Part shown: positions 16,611 through 25,169 of the stretch, piece after piece
Position numbering within the stretch: position 1 is the first letter of the stretch
Layout of the letters: each line of letters starts with the position of its first letter
Assembly: GCF_001955715.1 (NCBI RefSeq)
Contig: NZ_CP019239.1
Span: forward strand, 1,922,001-1,986,000
Length of the DNA stretch: 64,000 nucleotides
Direction of reading: 5' to 3'
Source of the DNA: Rhodoferax saidenbachensis
GTDB taxonomy: Bacteria > Pseudomonadota > Gammaproteobacteria > Burkholderiales > Burkholderiaceae_C
Made by a program: the position numbers and the translations under genes
The notes under the pieces: generated by a model
Told to the model about the DNA's origin: nothing
Seen by the model: the letters and a program-made list of their open reading frames with translations, nothing else
Database searches by the model: none

Positions 16611-17252
16611 TTATTTCGGTGCGGGAGTCTTGAGTTTAAAGCCACAAACCTTTTCCACACCGCACTGCCAGCACAAAGGTTTGCGCGCCTGGCACACGTA
16701 ACGCCCGTGCAGGATCAGCCAGTGGTGCGCATCGACCATGTAGGCCTTGGGTATCCGCTTGAGCAAACCCATTTCCACGGCCAGCGGCGTCTTGCCCGGC
16801 GCCAGCCCGGTGCGGTTGCCCAGGCGGAACAAATGCGTGTCCACCGCCATGGTGGGCTCGCCAAACGCCACGTTGAGCACCACATTGGCCGTCTTGCGAC
16901 CCACGCCGGGCAAGGCCTCCAGCGCTTCGCGGGTGCGCGGCACCTGGCCGCCATGCAGGTCCACCAGCATCTGGCAGGTCAACATCAGGTGCTTGGCCTT
17001 GCTGCGGTACAGGCCGATGGTCTTGATGTGCTGTTCCAGCCCTTCCACTCCCAGGGCCAGGATCTTCTGTGGGGTGTTGGCCACCACAAACAGGCGGCGC
17101 GTGGCCTTGTTGACGCCGACATCGGTGGCCTGGGCCGACAGCAGGACGGCAGCCAGCAACTCGAACACCGAGGCAAATGCCAGCTCGGTTTGCGGGTGCG
17201 GGTTGGCGGCCTGGAGCGTGGCGAAGAAGGTCTCGATGTCGGCAGGCGTCAT
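16611..17252 (-). CDS. nth: Endonuclease III
   Basis: Nth (213 residues) is a base-excision-repair glycosylase/AP lyase for oxidised pyrimidines. The helix-hairpin-helix LPGVGRKTANVV carries catalytic K120, VDTHLFR carries D138 and C187-X6-C194-X2-C197-X5-C203 binds the [4Fe-4S] cluster, all at the numbering of the E. coli enzyme. The ATG overlaps the stop of the upstream HDOD gene (TGATG on the minus strand), so translation is coupled. Confidence 0.97.
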   Translation of the reverse strand: MTPADIETFFATLQAANPHPQTELAFASVFELLAAVLLSAQATDVGVNKATRRLFVVANTPQKILALGVEGLEQHIKTIGLYRSKAKHLMLTCQMLVDLHGGQVPRTREALEALPGVGRKTANVVLNVAFGEPTMAVDTHLFRLGNRTGLAPGKTPLAVEMGLLKRIPKAYMVDAHHWLILHGRYVCQARKPLCWQCGVEKVCGFKLKTPAPK

Positions 17253-18055
17253 CAGGCCGTTACGTCCATGAAGCTGCTGGTGTCTGGCAGTTTGCTGCGC
17301 ATCCAGTCCATGTCCAGCATCAGGGCGGCGATCACCTCCTTGGGCAGCTCATCGACGGCGGCGATGCCGGCGTGGTCGGTCTCGGCCAGCAGGCCTGCCA
17401 GATGGACCACGCCGCCCAAGCGGGAAAACGCCTGGTCGGTGATGGGATCGGCCGAGCGTTGCAGGGCCTGCACCATCTGCATGGGGAAATTCCAGCGGCG
17501 TGCCAGTTCGGCGGTGATTTGGCCTTCGGTAAACCCCAGCAGGCGCTGCTCGCGCTGCCAGCGCACACCGGGCAGGTGGGGCAGTTTTTCAATTTCGTGC
17601 AGGGTGACCGGGTCGGCTTGGGCGATCAGCAGTTCGCCTAGACGCAGCATCATGCCGGTGAGCCATGCCAGTTGGCCATCGATGCTCAGACGCGTGGCCA
17701 GCCACTGGGCGTAGCCTGCGCAGGCCATGCTGGTGCGCCAGAATTCCTTGCGGTCCAGGTCGGGCAGGGACGGAAACGATTCGCTGAGGCAGGCGCCAAG
17801 CGCCAGCGTGCGCACCTTGGCCATGCCGACCATGGTGATGGCATCGTCCAGCGTGCCCACCCCGCGGGGCAGGCCGAACTGGGCGCTATTGGCCAGGCGC
17901 AGCAGCTTGGCCGAGAGGGCCGGGTCCTGGGCAATCAGGTCACGCACCTGGCCGACGGAGACGTCATCGTCACTGAGCGTCTGGATCAGCGCATGCGCGA
18001 CCTCAGACATGGAAGGCAGTTTGACGGACTCAAAAAACGAATCAAGATTGGCCAT
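17252..18055 (-). CDS. HDOD-domain signalling protein, paralogue
   Basis: A single HDOD domain of 267 residues with VKLPSMSEVAHALIQTLSD near 10 and DPALSAKLLRLANSAQFG near 45. ATG 18055 is chosen because GGAGA precedes it at the right distance and the paralogue starts equivalently; an upstream in-frame start at 18094 adds 13 uncharacteristic residues. Its stop overlaps the nth start. The divergent aminotransferase starts 125 bases away. Confidence 0.88.
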   Translation of the reverse strand: MANLDSFFESVKLPSMSEVAHALIQTLSDDDVSVGQVRDLIAQDPALSAKLLRLANSAQFGLPRGVGTLDDAITMVGMAKVRTLALGACLSESFPSLPDLDRKEFWRTSMACAGYAQWLATRLSIDGQLAWLTGMMLRLGELLIAQADPVTLHEIEKLPHLPGVRWQREQRLLGFTEGQITAELARRWNFPMQMVQALQRSADPITDQAFSRLGGVVHLAGLLAETDHAGIAAVDELPKEVIAALMLDMDWMRSKLPDTSSFMDVTA

Positions 18056-18180
18056 GGGGTCTCCGGGAAGGTGTATCGGTGCAATCGGTGACAATTTACC
18101 CCAAAGACCGCCGCCCGAGCGCCCGGGTTTGTGCGGGGCGCACCTATTTTTTTTGCCCGCATTTTTGAAAGCCGCATTCC

Positions 18181-19368
18181 ATGCAATTTGCCGATCGCCT
18201 CAACGCCATTGAAACCTCCGCCATCCGCGAACTCTTCAAGCTGCTGGGCAAGCCCGGCATCATCAGCTTTGCCGGCGGCTTTCCCGACCCGGCGCTGTTT
18301 GATGTGGAAGGCATCCGCGAATCCACCGCCGCCGTGCTGGCCAGCAACCCTGGCCCGGTGCTGCAGTACGGTGCTACTGAGGGCTACCAGCCACTGCGAG
18401 AGCAACTTAGCGTGTTCATGAAAAACAAGGGTGCCACTGTGGCGCCAGACGGCCTGATCGTCACCACCGGCAGCCAGCAGGCGCTGGATCTGATTGGCAA
18501 GACGCTGATCTCCCCCGGTGACAAAGTGATTGTGGAGGCTCCCACCTTCCTGGCCACCATCCAGTGCTTCCGCCTGTATGGCGCCCACCTGATTGGTGCA
18601 CCGATTGATGCGGACGGTGTCAATGTGGACAAGCTGGAACAGCTGATCGAAGAGCACAAACCCAAGCTGGTGTACCTGATTCCCACCTTCGGCAACCCCA
18701 GCGGCGCGACCCTGAGCCTGGCGCGGCGCAAACGTATTCTGGAAATCGCAGTGCGTACCGGTACCGTGATCGTGGAAGACGACCCGTATGGCGAGTTGTA
18801 CTTTGGCGATGCGCCACCCGCCAGCCTGCTGGCCCTGAGCGACAGCGTGCCCGGCAGCCGCGACTGGCTGGTGCATTGCGGGTCTTTAAGCAAGATTCTG
18901 AGTCCCGGCCTGCGTGTGGGCTGGATGATTGCGCCGACCGAGCTGCTGGCCCGTGCCACCATGTGCAAGCAGTTCAGCGACGCCCACACCAGCAATCTGA
19001 CGCAAGCCGCTGCGGCCCACTACCTCACACTGAACCGTCTGGACGGCGCGCTGGCCGTGGTGCGCAAGACCTACGCCGAGCGTGCGCGTGTCATGGGCGA
19101 ATCGCTGCGCAGTGCGCTGGGCGATGCCATCACCTTCAACGCGCCGCAAGGTGGCATGTTCTTCTGGGCACGGCTCACGGGCGCGCAGGGCAAGGAAACC
19201 AACGCCACGGTGTTCGCCCAGCGCGCCATCGAGAAGCTGGTCGCCTTTGTGCCCGGTGCGCCGTTTTACGCCCACGACGCGGATGCGTCCACGCTGCGCC
19301 TGAGTTTTGCCACGGCCGATGTGGCGAAGATTGAAGAAGGCGTGGCCCGCCTGGGGCAGGCTTTGTGA
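18181..19368 (+). CDS. PLP-dependent aminotransferase (2-aminoadipate/MocR-type)
   Basis: This 395-residue fold-type I aminotransferase has the N-terminus ISFAGGFPDPALF, LQYGATEGYQPLRE near 62, NPSGAT near 170, DDPYGEL near 199 and the PLP lysine K238 in SLSKILSPGLRVGW. These are typical of the LysN/2-aminoadipate or aromatic aminotransferase group; the amino donor cannot be fixed from sequence. The stop overlaps the GTG start of the next gene, so the two are coupled. Confidence 0.87.
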   Translation: MQFADRLNAIETSAIRELFKLLGKPGIISFAGGFPDPALFDVEGIRESTAAVLASNPGPVLQYGATEGYQPLREQLSVFMKNKGATVAPDGLIVTTGSQQALDLIGKTLISPGDKVIVEAPTFLATIQCFRLYGAHLIGAPIDADGVNVDKLEQLIEEHKPKLVYLIPTFGNPSGATLSLARRKRILEIAVRTGTVIVEDDPYGELYFGDAPPASLLALSDSVPGSRDWLVHCGSLSKILSPGLRVGWMIAPTELLARATMCKQFSDAHTSNLTQAAAAHYLTLNRLDGALAVVRKTYAERARVMGESLRSALGDAITFNAPQGGMFFWARLTGAQGKETNATVFAQRAIEKLVAFVPGAPFYAHDADASTLRLSFATADVAKIEEGVARLGQAL

Positions 19369-20105
19369 AACTTGGCTGGACCGACATTCAGCGGTCTGAC
19401 CAAGCCAACCGCGGCCTGGGGACTACCCTGGCCTTCGTGGCGGGTGCCATCAACGCGGGCGGCTTTCTGGCGGTGGGCACCTATACCTCCCACATGACCG
19501 GGGTGGTGTCGTCGGTGGCCGATAACATGGTGTTGGGCCATTGGATAGCGGTGCTGGTGGGTGTGGTGTCTCTGATGGCCTTTGTGGGGGGGGCGATGAC
19601 CACGGCATGGATGGTGAACTGGAGTCTGCGCCGCAACCTGCACAGTGCATTTGGCCGCCCGCTGCTGCTGGAGGCGGCGCTGTTGCTGGTTTTTGGCGTT
19701 TTTGGCTCGGCCATCAATGTGTTCGGCGCTGCCTTCGTGTCCTTGACCGTGCTGGTGCTATGTTTCATCATGGGTCTGCAAAACGCCGTGATCACCAAAA
19801 TATCCCACGCTGAAATCCGCACCACCCATGTCACTGGCCTGGTCACAGATCTCGGGATTGAACTGGGCAAGCTGGTCTATATCAATGGCCGGGACAACAC
19901 CGGCGTGCGCGTGGAGGCCAACCGGCGCAAGCTGGGTATCCACCTGCAACTGATTGCGGGTTTTTTTGCCGGTGCCCTGTGTGGTGCGCTGGGCTTCAAA
20001 TGGGTGGGCTACAGCACGACATTGCCTTTGGCTCTGGTACTGGTCTTGCTAGCTTGGCGCCCGGTGGCCTACGACTTTGTGCACTGGTGGCGGGGCGCGC
20101 CATAA
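19365..20105 (+). CDS. DUF1275 (YoaK-type) membrane protein
   Basis: A 246-residue integral membrane protein of the DUF1275 family, with GAINAGGFLAVGTYTSHMTG near residue 28 and GLQNAVITKISHAEIRTTHVTG near 136, the two family signature regions, and about six hydrophobic helices. The substrate is unknown. The start is GTG at 19365, overlapping the aminotransferase stop. A 106-base gap without features follows. Confidence 0.85.
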   Translation: MKLGWTDIQRSDQANRGLGTTLAFVAGAINAGGFLAVGTYTSHMTGVVSSVADNMVLGHWIAVLVGVVSLMAFVGGAMTTAWMVNWSLRRNLHSAFGRPLLLEAALLLVFGVFGSAINVFGAAFVSLTVLVLCFIMGLQNAVITKISHAEIRTTHVTGLVTDLGIELGKLVYINGRDNTGVRVEANRRKLGIHLQLIAGFFAGALCGALGFKWVGYSTTLPLALVLVLLAWRPVAYDFVHWWRGAP

Positions 20106-20211
20106 CACTGGGGCCTGCCGGGTTGCCTGGTCTAAAAATGGGACTTCTCACCGCGCCTGTGCAGCACCGCCCAGACCTCGCTACAGTGGCGTCTACTCCT
20201 CTGGAATTCAC

Positions 20212-20868
20212 ATGACCAAGCCTCTCAAAATCGATTTTGTTTCCGATGTGTCCTGCCCCTGGTGCGCCATTGGGCTGCAGTCCTTGCAAACCGCGCTGGG
20301 CCGCCTGGAAGGGCAGGTGCAGGCGGACATCCATTTCCAGCCGTTTGAGCTCAACCCCAACATGGGCCCCGCTGGCCAGGACATCACCGAACACCTGAGC
20401 GAAAAATACGGCTCCACACCCGAGCAGGCCCAGGCGGCGCGCGAGAACATCCGCGCACGCGGTGCAGCGCTGGGTTTTGAGTTCGCCATGGACAAACGTG
20501 GCCGCATCTACAACACCTTTGACGCGCACCGTCTGCTGCACTGGGCGGGCGAGGTGGACCCCACGGGCGCCAAGCAGATGGCTCTGAAGAAGGCCATGCT
20601 CAAGGCCTATTTCACAGATGGCAAAGACCCGTCCAAACACCTGACGTTGGTCTCACTGGCGTTTGAAGTTGGCCTGGATTCTGTCGCGGCGCAAGCCGTC
20701 CTGACCACGGGGCGTTATGCCGACGAAGTGCGCGAACAGGAGCAGTTCTACCAAAGCCAAGGCATCCACTCGGTGCCGGCCATCATCATCAATGACCAGC
20801 ACTTGATTTCTGGCGGCCAGCCACCCGAGGTGTTTGAGCAGGCGCTGCGCCAGATTGCCGCCGAATAG
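20212..20868 (+). CDS. DsbA-family oxidoreductase, FrnE-like
   Basis: This 218-residue cytoplasmic protein has a thioredoxin fold with helical insert. The active site is CPWC (C15-C18), and the C-terminal cis-Pro loop is SVPAIIIN near 183. FrnE-type members act as disulfide isomerases or oxidoreductases in polyketide and stress contexts. No signal peptide is seen. ATG 20212 fits the family start, where (K)IDFVSDVSCPWC begins immediately. Only three bases separate it from phoD. Confidence 0.9.
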   Translation: MTKPLKIDFVSDVSCPWCAIGLQSLQTALGRLEGQVQADIHFQPFELNPNMGPAGQDITEHLSEKYGSTPEQAQAARENIRARGAALGFEFAMDKRGRIYNTFDAHRLLHWAGEVDPTGAKQMALKKAMLKAYFTDGKDPSKHLTLVSLAFEVGLDSVAAQAVLTTGRYADEVREQEQFYQSQGIHSVPAIIINDQHLISGGQPPEVFEQALRQIAAE

Positions 20869-20871
20869 GAC

Positions 20872-22446
20872 ATGAGCGCCATGCGCATGGACCGCCGCCA
20901 CCTCTTGCAACTGGCGGGCAGTGTGGCCGGCACGCTGTGGCTGCCGCGCAGCGCCTGGAGTCAGCCGCGTTTTGAGTCCGACCCGTTTGCGCTGGGTGTA
21001 GCCAGCGGTTCGCCCACCCATGATTCGGTGGTGTTGTGGACACGTCTGGTGCAGCCGGATGCGGCGGCTCTGGGCAAAGCCGACATCACCGTGCGCTGGG
21101 AGATGGCGCATGACGCACAGTTCAAACAGGGCTTGCGCACAGGCCAGGCCACTGCGTCTGCGCAACTCGCCCATTCAGTCCACGTGGAGGTTCCCGACCT
21201 GGAGCCGGACCGCTGGTACCACTACCGTTTCATGGTGGGCCAGGCGGTAAGTGCGACCGGGCGCACGCGCACGTTCCCCGCGCCCGGCACCGCTGCCAAA
21301 AAGTTGCGCCTGGCCTATGCCTCCTGCCAGCACTGGGAACACGGCCACTACAGCGCCTACCGGCACATGCTGGAGGAGCAGCTCGATGCGGTGCTGTTCC
21401 TGGGCGACTACATCTATGAATACGCGGGCACCAGCAAGGCTGTGCGTCCCGTTGCGGCAGGGACGGCCATCACGCTGGACGAATACCGCGCACGCTATGC
21501 ACTCTACAAGGGCGATGTGCACCTACAGCGCATGCACGCTGCCTGCCCCTGGCTCATGACCTGGGACGACCACGAGGTGCAAAACGACTACGCGGGCACT
21601 ACTCCCGGCAGCCGTGGCCCGGACGTGGCCGACTTTGCCGCGCGCCGCGCTGCCGCCTACCAGGCCTATTACGAACACATGCCCCTGCGTGCCCATGTGT
21701 TGGGCCGCGCATTGGCCGGGCTGGCGCAAGGCGCCGAATTGCGGCTTTATGGGCGCATTGCCTATGGCGATCTGGCCACCCTGTACCTGCTGGACGACCG
21801 GCAGTACCGCGACCCCCAGGCCTGCACCAAAGGCGGCGTGTACGGCGCTGGCACCGTCAACCCGGCCAGTTGTGGCATCTGGAGCGACCCGCGCCGCACG
21901 CTACTGGGCGCTGCACAGGAGCAGTGGCTGGATAGTGCACTGGGCCAGGACCGGGCGCGCTGGAGTGTGCTGGGCCAGCAAACGCTGTTTGGCCAACGCG
22001 ACTTCAAGAGCGGGCCCGCGCAGCATTTGTCCAACGATGGCTGGGACGGCTACGCCCCGGCCCGCACCCGCCTGACGAACAGCCTGCAGCGCCATGCCGT
22101 GGCCAACCCGGTGTTCCTGGGCGGCGACATCCACGCCAACTGGGTCGGGCAGGTGAAAGCCGACTACGCGCGCCCTGACAGCGCGGCTGTGGGCGTGGAG
22201 TTTTGCGGCACCAGCATCACCTCGCGTGGTGGCAGCAACGAACATTTGCCCGAACTGCTGGTAGAAAATCCGCACTTTGTTTTTGCCGACCGCGAGCGCC
22301 GCGGCTATGGTGTGGTGGAGTTCACCCCCCAACAGCTCACCACCACGCTACGCACCGTGACTGACGTGACCCGGCCCGATGCCGGCATTGAAACACTGGC
22401 CCAGTTCACTGTGGTGCAGGGGCGTACCGTGCTGGAAAAACATTGA
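20872..22446 (+). CDS. phoD: PhoD-family alkaline phosphatase, Tat-exported
   Basis: This 524-residue phosphodiesterase/phosphatase starts with a twin-arginine leader (RR at 8-9, DRRHLLQLAG, then SAWSQ), followed by FALGVASGSPTHDSVVLWTRL, FLGDYIYEY near 176, TWDDHEVQNDY near 233 and GGDIHANW near 419, the Ca/Fe metal site residues of PhoD. It is expected in the periplasm. It follows the DsbA-like gene closely and precedes a small hypothetical gene. Confidence 0.93.
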   Translation: MSAMRMDRRHLLQLAGSVAGTLWLPRSAWSQPRFESDPFALGVASGSPTHDSVVLWTRLVQPDAAALGKADITVRWEMAHDAQFKQGLRTGQATASAQLAHSVHVEVPDLEPDRWYHYRFMVGQAVSATGRTRTFPAPGTAAKKLRLAYASCQHWEHGHYSAYRHMLEEQLDAVLFLGDYIYEYAGTSKAVRPVAAGTAITLDEYRARYALYKGDVHLQRMHAACPWLMTWDDHEVQNDYAGTTPGSRGPDVADFAARRAAAYQAYYEHMPLRAHVLGRALAGLAQGAELRLYGRIAYGDLATLYLLDDRQYRDPQACTKGGVYGAGTVNPASCGIWSDPRRTLLGAAQEQWLDSALGQDRARWSVLGQQTLFGQRDFKSGPAQHLSNDGWDGYAPARTRLTNSLQRHAVANPVFLGGDIHANWVGQVKADYARPDSAAVGVEFCGTSITSRGGSNEHLPELLVENPHFVFADRERRGYGVVEFTPQQLTTTLRTVTDVTRPDAGIETLAQFTVVQGRTVLEKH

Positions 22447-22465
22447 CCCCGGAAACAGACACACC

Positions 22466-22711
22466 ATGCCCGCTACCGAATTGATCGTGACCTCCGCCGG
22501 AAAAATTGCCGACAAGGAACTGCTGGTCCCCACGGGAAAAGAAGGGCAGTTTTACCCCCATGTGCAGGACTGGGTGACCGCCAAGCTCAGCGCCAAAACC
22601 CCGGTGAAAGACATCAGCAACAAGGTGCTGGTCAAAGGCATCAAGCAGTGGTCCGTATTTGAGGAAAAGTCCGGTGGCAAGACCATCCGGACGGTGTTCA
22701 AAATTACCTAG
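22466..22711 (+). CDS. Small hypothetical protein
   Basis: The 81-residue product is Lys-rich and soluble, starting MPATELIVTSAGKIADKELL and ending KTIRTVFKIT. I do not recognise the family. ATG 22466 is 19 bases after phoD; no membrane segment or signal peptide is present. The alternating hydrophobic pattern suggests a small beta-rich fold. It is convergent with the PH-domain gene nine bases away. Confidence 0.6.
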   Translation: MPATELIVTSAGKIADKELLVPTGKEGQFYPHVQDWVTAKLSAKTPVKDISNKVLVKGIKQWSVFEEKSGGKTIRTVFKIT

Positions 22712-22719
22712 GGTCTGTC

Positions 22720-23148
22720 TCAGGCCTGATTGCTGGCCGACATACTGCGTTCCTGCGCGTCGATAAAGGCTTTGCGAAATTCCATGGGGTTGGAGATGCC
22801 CGGGATCGGTGTTTGGGGCGTGCCTGCGCCAGAGATGACAAGGGAGCCGTAGTTGAAGATGCGCCCCATCACACTCTGGTCCACCTGGATGGATTCGATC
22901 TTTTGCAGGTTCATCTCTATGGTGCGCCGGCTGACCAGGCCTACCTTGGAGATGACGCGTTTGTTCGTGATCGCGAGCTCGGTGGTCTTGTATTTGATGT
23001 AAACCGACAGCAGGATGATGAGACCCACGACGATGGGGATCAGCACGATGCCGAAGAAGATCCACCAGCCCAGGGGCCACAGGCTGGTGTGCCCCAGGTA
23101 CACAACTTTCTCATTGTTGGTCAAAGCGCCATCGACATAACTGCTCAT
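22720..23148 (-). CDS. Bacterial PH-domain membrane protein
   Basis: This 142-residue protein has a Trp-containing N-terminal region, two adjacent membrane helices (about residues 23-50, WPLGWWIFFGIVL and VVGLIILLSVYI) and a bPH2 (DUF304) domain from about 55 with TTELAITNKRVISKVGLVSRR and LQKIESIQVDQSVMGRIFNYG. The function of single-domain bPH2 proteins is largely unknown. AGGGGG precedes the ATG at 23148. Confidence 0.85.
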   Translation of the reverse strand: MSSYVDGALTNNEKVVYLGHTSLWPLGWWIFFGIVLIPIVVGLIILLSVYIKYKTTELAITNKRVISKVGLVSRRTIEMNLQKIESIQVDQSVMGRIFNYGSLVISGAGTPQTPIPGISNPMEFRKAFIDAQERSMSASNQA

Positions 23149-23227
23149 TGCATCCCCCTGGTTGGACGCTATCGGACAAGCGTTTGAATCGGATTATGTC
23201 TTGGCCAGCAGGTCTGAAACGGACCGC

Positions 23228-23467
23228 TCAACCCGTCCGCAGCACATCCTCAAAGCGCTGCAGCTCTTCCTGCAGCGTGCCCCGGCTGCGGAAATGGCGG
23301 TTGGCTTTGCTGTACCAGTACTCGGCATCCTCCAGATCACCTTCTTGGATGTGCAGGATGCCGTGCAACCAGGCGGCCAACTCGGAGCCATCCTCCTGCA
23401 CGAGGTCGTGCGCCTCGCGCCAGCGGCCCGCACGCATGTGCGCCAAGACGTCGTGAAGCAAGGTCAT
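23228..23467 (-). CDS. Small helical protein, TPR-like
   Basis: A 79-residue protein with the pattern of two helix pairs (LLHDVLAHMRAGRWREAHDL and GILHIQEGDLEDAEYWYSKA), which resembles tetratricopeptide helices. The family is not recognised with certainty. AAAGGAA lies upstream of the ATG at 23467, supporting expression. It lies between the DsbA-like gene and the PH-domain gene, all on the minus strand. Confidence 0.65.
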   Translation of the reverse strand: MTLLHDVLAHMRAGRWREAHDLVQEDGSELAAWLHGILHIQEGDLEDAEYWYSKANRHFRSRGTLQEELQRFEDVLRTG

Positions 23468-23500
23468 GAAGAGTTCCTTTGAGTGGCTGCAGCGGATTTT

Positions 23501-24151
23501 TCAGGCCGCTGCAATGTGGCTAAGCAAACTGTCAAAGCTGCCATACAACGCATTGCCACGCAGCAGCCGGCTGCCATTGTCATCGGTCACGATCAGCGTT
23601 GGCACACCTTGCGCATCAAAGCGCTGCATCAGCCCTTGTGCCTTGCGGATACGTTCGGCGTTGGCGGCCAGGAGTTCTGCGTCACCCGCCACCAGGCGGT
23701 CCGCGGCAGCAGCCAGGCCCATGTCGCGCAACAGCTTTTCCACCACGGGCACGGCGCTGGTATCCAGCGCGTGGACATAACGGCCTTCCTGCAAGACCTT
23801 CAAGGCCTCCAGTTCACGCTCCGGTGTAGTCAACGCCACGGCCGTGAGTGCCAATGTGGTGGTGGCCGAATCAAAGCGGCTACCGGGTTTGCCCAGCACC
23901 TGCGTGCGGTAGGCCTCAGAGAAGCGCTGGCCGGTCAGCTTTTCGATGCGCACGTCGTTCGACCACGCATAGTCCGCAAACGCGGCGTCTAGGGTGCGCC
24001 CACCGCTACCTGCAAACAGGCCCGTTGGCGCCAACTCCAGTTGGATGCTGGTGTGTTGTCCCAGTTGCTGAACTGTGGGGGAGGCACCGTAGCACCAGCC
24101 GCACAGTGGGTCGAACAGGTAGGTCACGGTGGTGTGTGTCGGGGTGCTCAT
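23501..24151 (-). CDS. DsbA-family protein, CGWC active site
   Basis: This 216-residue protein has the thioredoxin-fold DsbA layout: YLFDPLCGWCYG with C17 and C20 (CGWC) and a cis-Pro loop GVPTLIV near 181. No signal peptide, so probably cytoplasmic. A strong Shine-Dalgarno (AAGGAG) stands eight bases before ATG 24151. It lies 26 bases after the MBL-fold gene on the same strand and is probably cotranscribed. Confidence 0.88.
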   Translation of the reverse strand: MSTPTHTTVTYLFDPLCGWCYGASPTVQQLGQHTSIQLELAPTGLFAGSGGRTLDAAFADYAWSNDVRIEKLTGQRFSEAYRTQVLGKPGSRFDSATTTLALTAVALTTPERELEALKVLQEGRYVHALDTSAVPVVEKLLRDMGLAAAADRLVAGDAELLAANAERIRKAQGLMQRFDAQGVPTLIVTDDNGSRLLRGNALYGSFDSLLSHIAAA

Positions 24152-24177
24152 GGTGTTATCTCCTTACTGGTTCATTG

Positions 24178-25044
24178 TTACCACTTCATCTCGCCCTTGT
24201 TGACCTTGGCGCCAATGTCCAGCGACAGCGCACCATCGGTCACCTGTGGGTAAGACTGCTTCATCGCGTTGATCAGCTCGGCGCTGTTTTTGCTGGCGGC
24301 CAGATTCTTCTCAAATGTGAGCAGGTAATCTTTGGTGAAACCAATCGTGCTCGCATCGACCTTGGTGCCCGCCTTCATGTGGCCGGGAATCACCAGCTCA
24401 GGCTTCAGCGCAGCCATCTCGTCCAACTGCGCCACCCAGGCGGCGCGCTCAGCAGCGCTCTGCGTATCCGCAGTCCACACATGCATATTGCCGAACACGC
24501 CGATGTTGCCGACGATGGTTTTGATCGATGGAATCCACGCATAGGGCCGGTGTGCCAGCAGCCCTTGGGTTCCGCGGATCTCAATCGTCTGACCTTCCAG
24601 CGTCAGCGTAGTGCCGTCCAGCGCGCGTGGGACCACGGGTTTGCGCGGTGCATTGGCGCCCATCTTGGGGCCCCAGAACGCGACCTTGCCTGCCAGCTTG
24701 GGCGACAGCTTCGCCAATACCGCGGGCGTTGTCACCACATCGGCGTTGGGGAAAAATTCTTTCAGCGTCTCCACGCCAAAGTAGTAGTCCGGGTCGGCCT
24801 GGCTCACGTAGACGGTGGTGAGCTGTTTGCCGCTGTCCAGCACATTGGCCGCAATGCGCAGCGCATCGGCGCGGGTAAAGCCGGCGTCAATCACCATGGC
24901 TTCCTTCTCGCCCACCACCAAAGTGGAGTTGACGTTGAAGCTGTTGCCGTCGGCGTTGTAGACCTTGACGGTGAGCGGCTGGGCGGCCTGTGCGCTGGTG
25001 AAGGCGATGGCGAGGGATGCGGCGAGTAGGGTGGTGCGGATCAT
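24178..25044 (-). CDS. Periplasmic MBL-fold protein with degenerate metal motif
   Basis: This 288-residue protein has a cleavable signal peptide (MIRTTLLAASLAIAFTSAQA) and the metallo-beta-lactamase fold (VVGEKEAMVIDAGF near 43). The usual HxHxDH motif is replaced by SQADPDYYFG near 80, which keeps the two Asp but lacks the three His; a later HMKAG supplies one His (GHM near 218). Binuclear zinc hydrolysis of the standard kind is therefore doubtful. It is divergent from the LysR gene (125 bases), its likely regulator. Confidence 0.8.
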   Translation of the reverse strand: MIRTTLLAASLAIAFTSAQAAQPLTVKVYNADGNSFNVNSTLVVGEKEAMVIDAGFTRADALRIAANVLDSGKQLTTVYVSQADPDYYFGVETLKEFFPNADVVTTPAVLAKLSPKLAGKVAFWGPKMGANAPRKPVVPRALDGTTLTLEGQTIEIRGTQGLLAHRPYAWIPSIKTIVGNIGVFGNMHVWTADTQSAAERAAWVAQLDEMAALKPELVIPGHMKAGTKVDASTIGFTKDYLLTFEKNLAASKNSAELINAMKQSYPQVTDGALSLDIGAKVNKGEMKW

Positions 25045-25169
25045 GGGGAACTCCAGTAAGGTGGGTGGTGAAAAGGAACGCTCTTGGCGCTGGAGTGAAC
25101 TTTAGTTTCAATATCCGCGCAGATAAACCCGATAATTCGGCCATTACTGTTTCATAAATTGAGCAAATC

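Noticed and set aside
20040..20070. TTGCTAGCTTGGCGCCC in the DUF1275 gene as a type A copy
   Set aside because: Similarity is restricted to a short block and the GGGCTAG end is missing.
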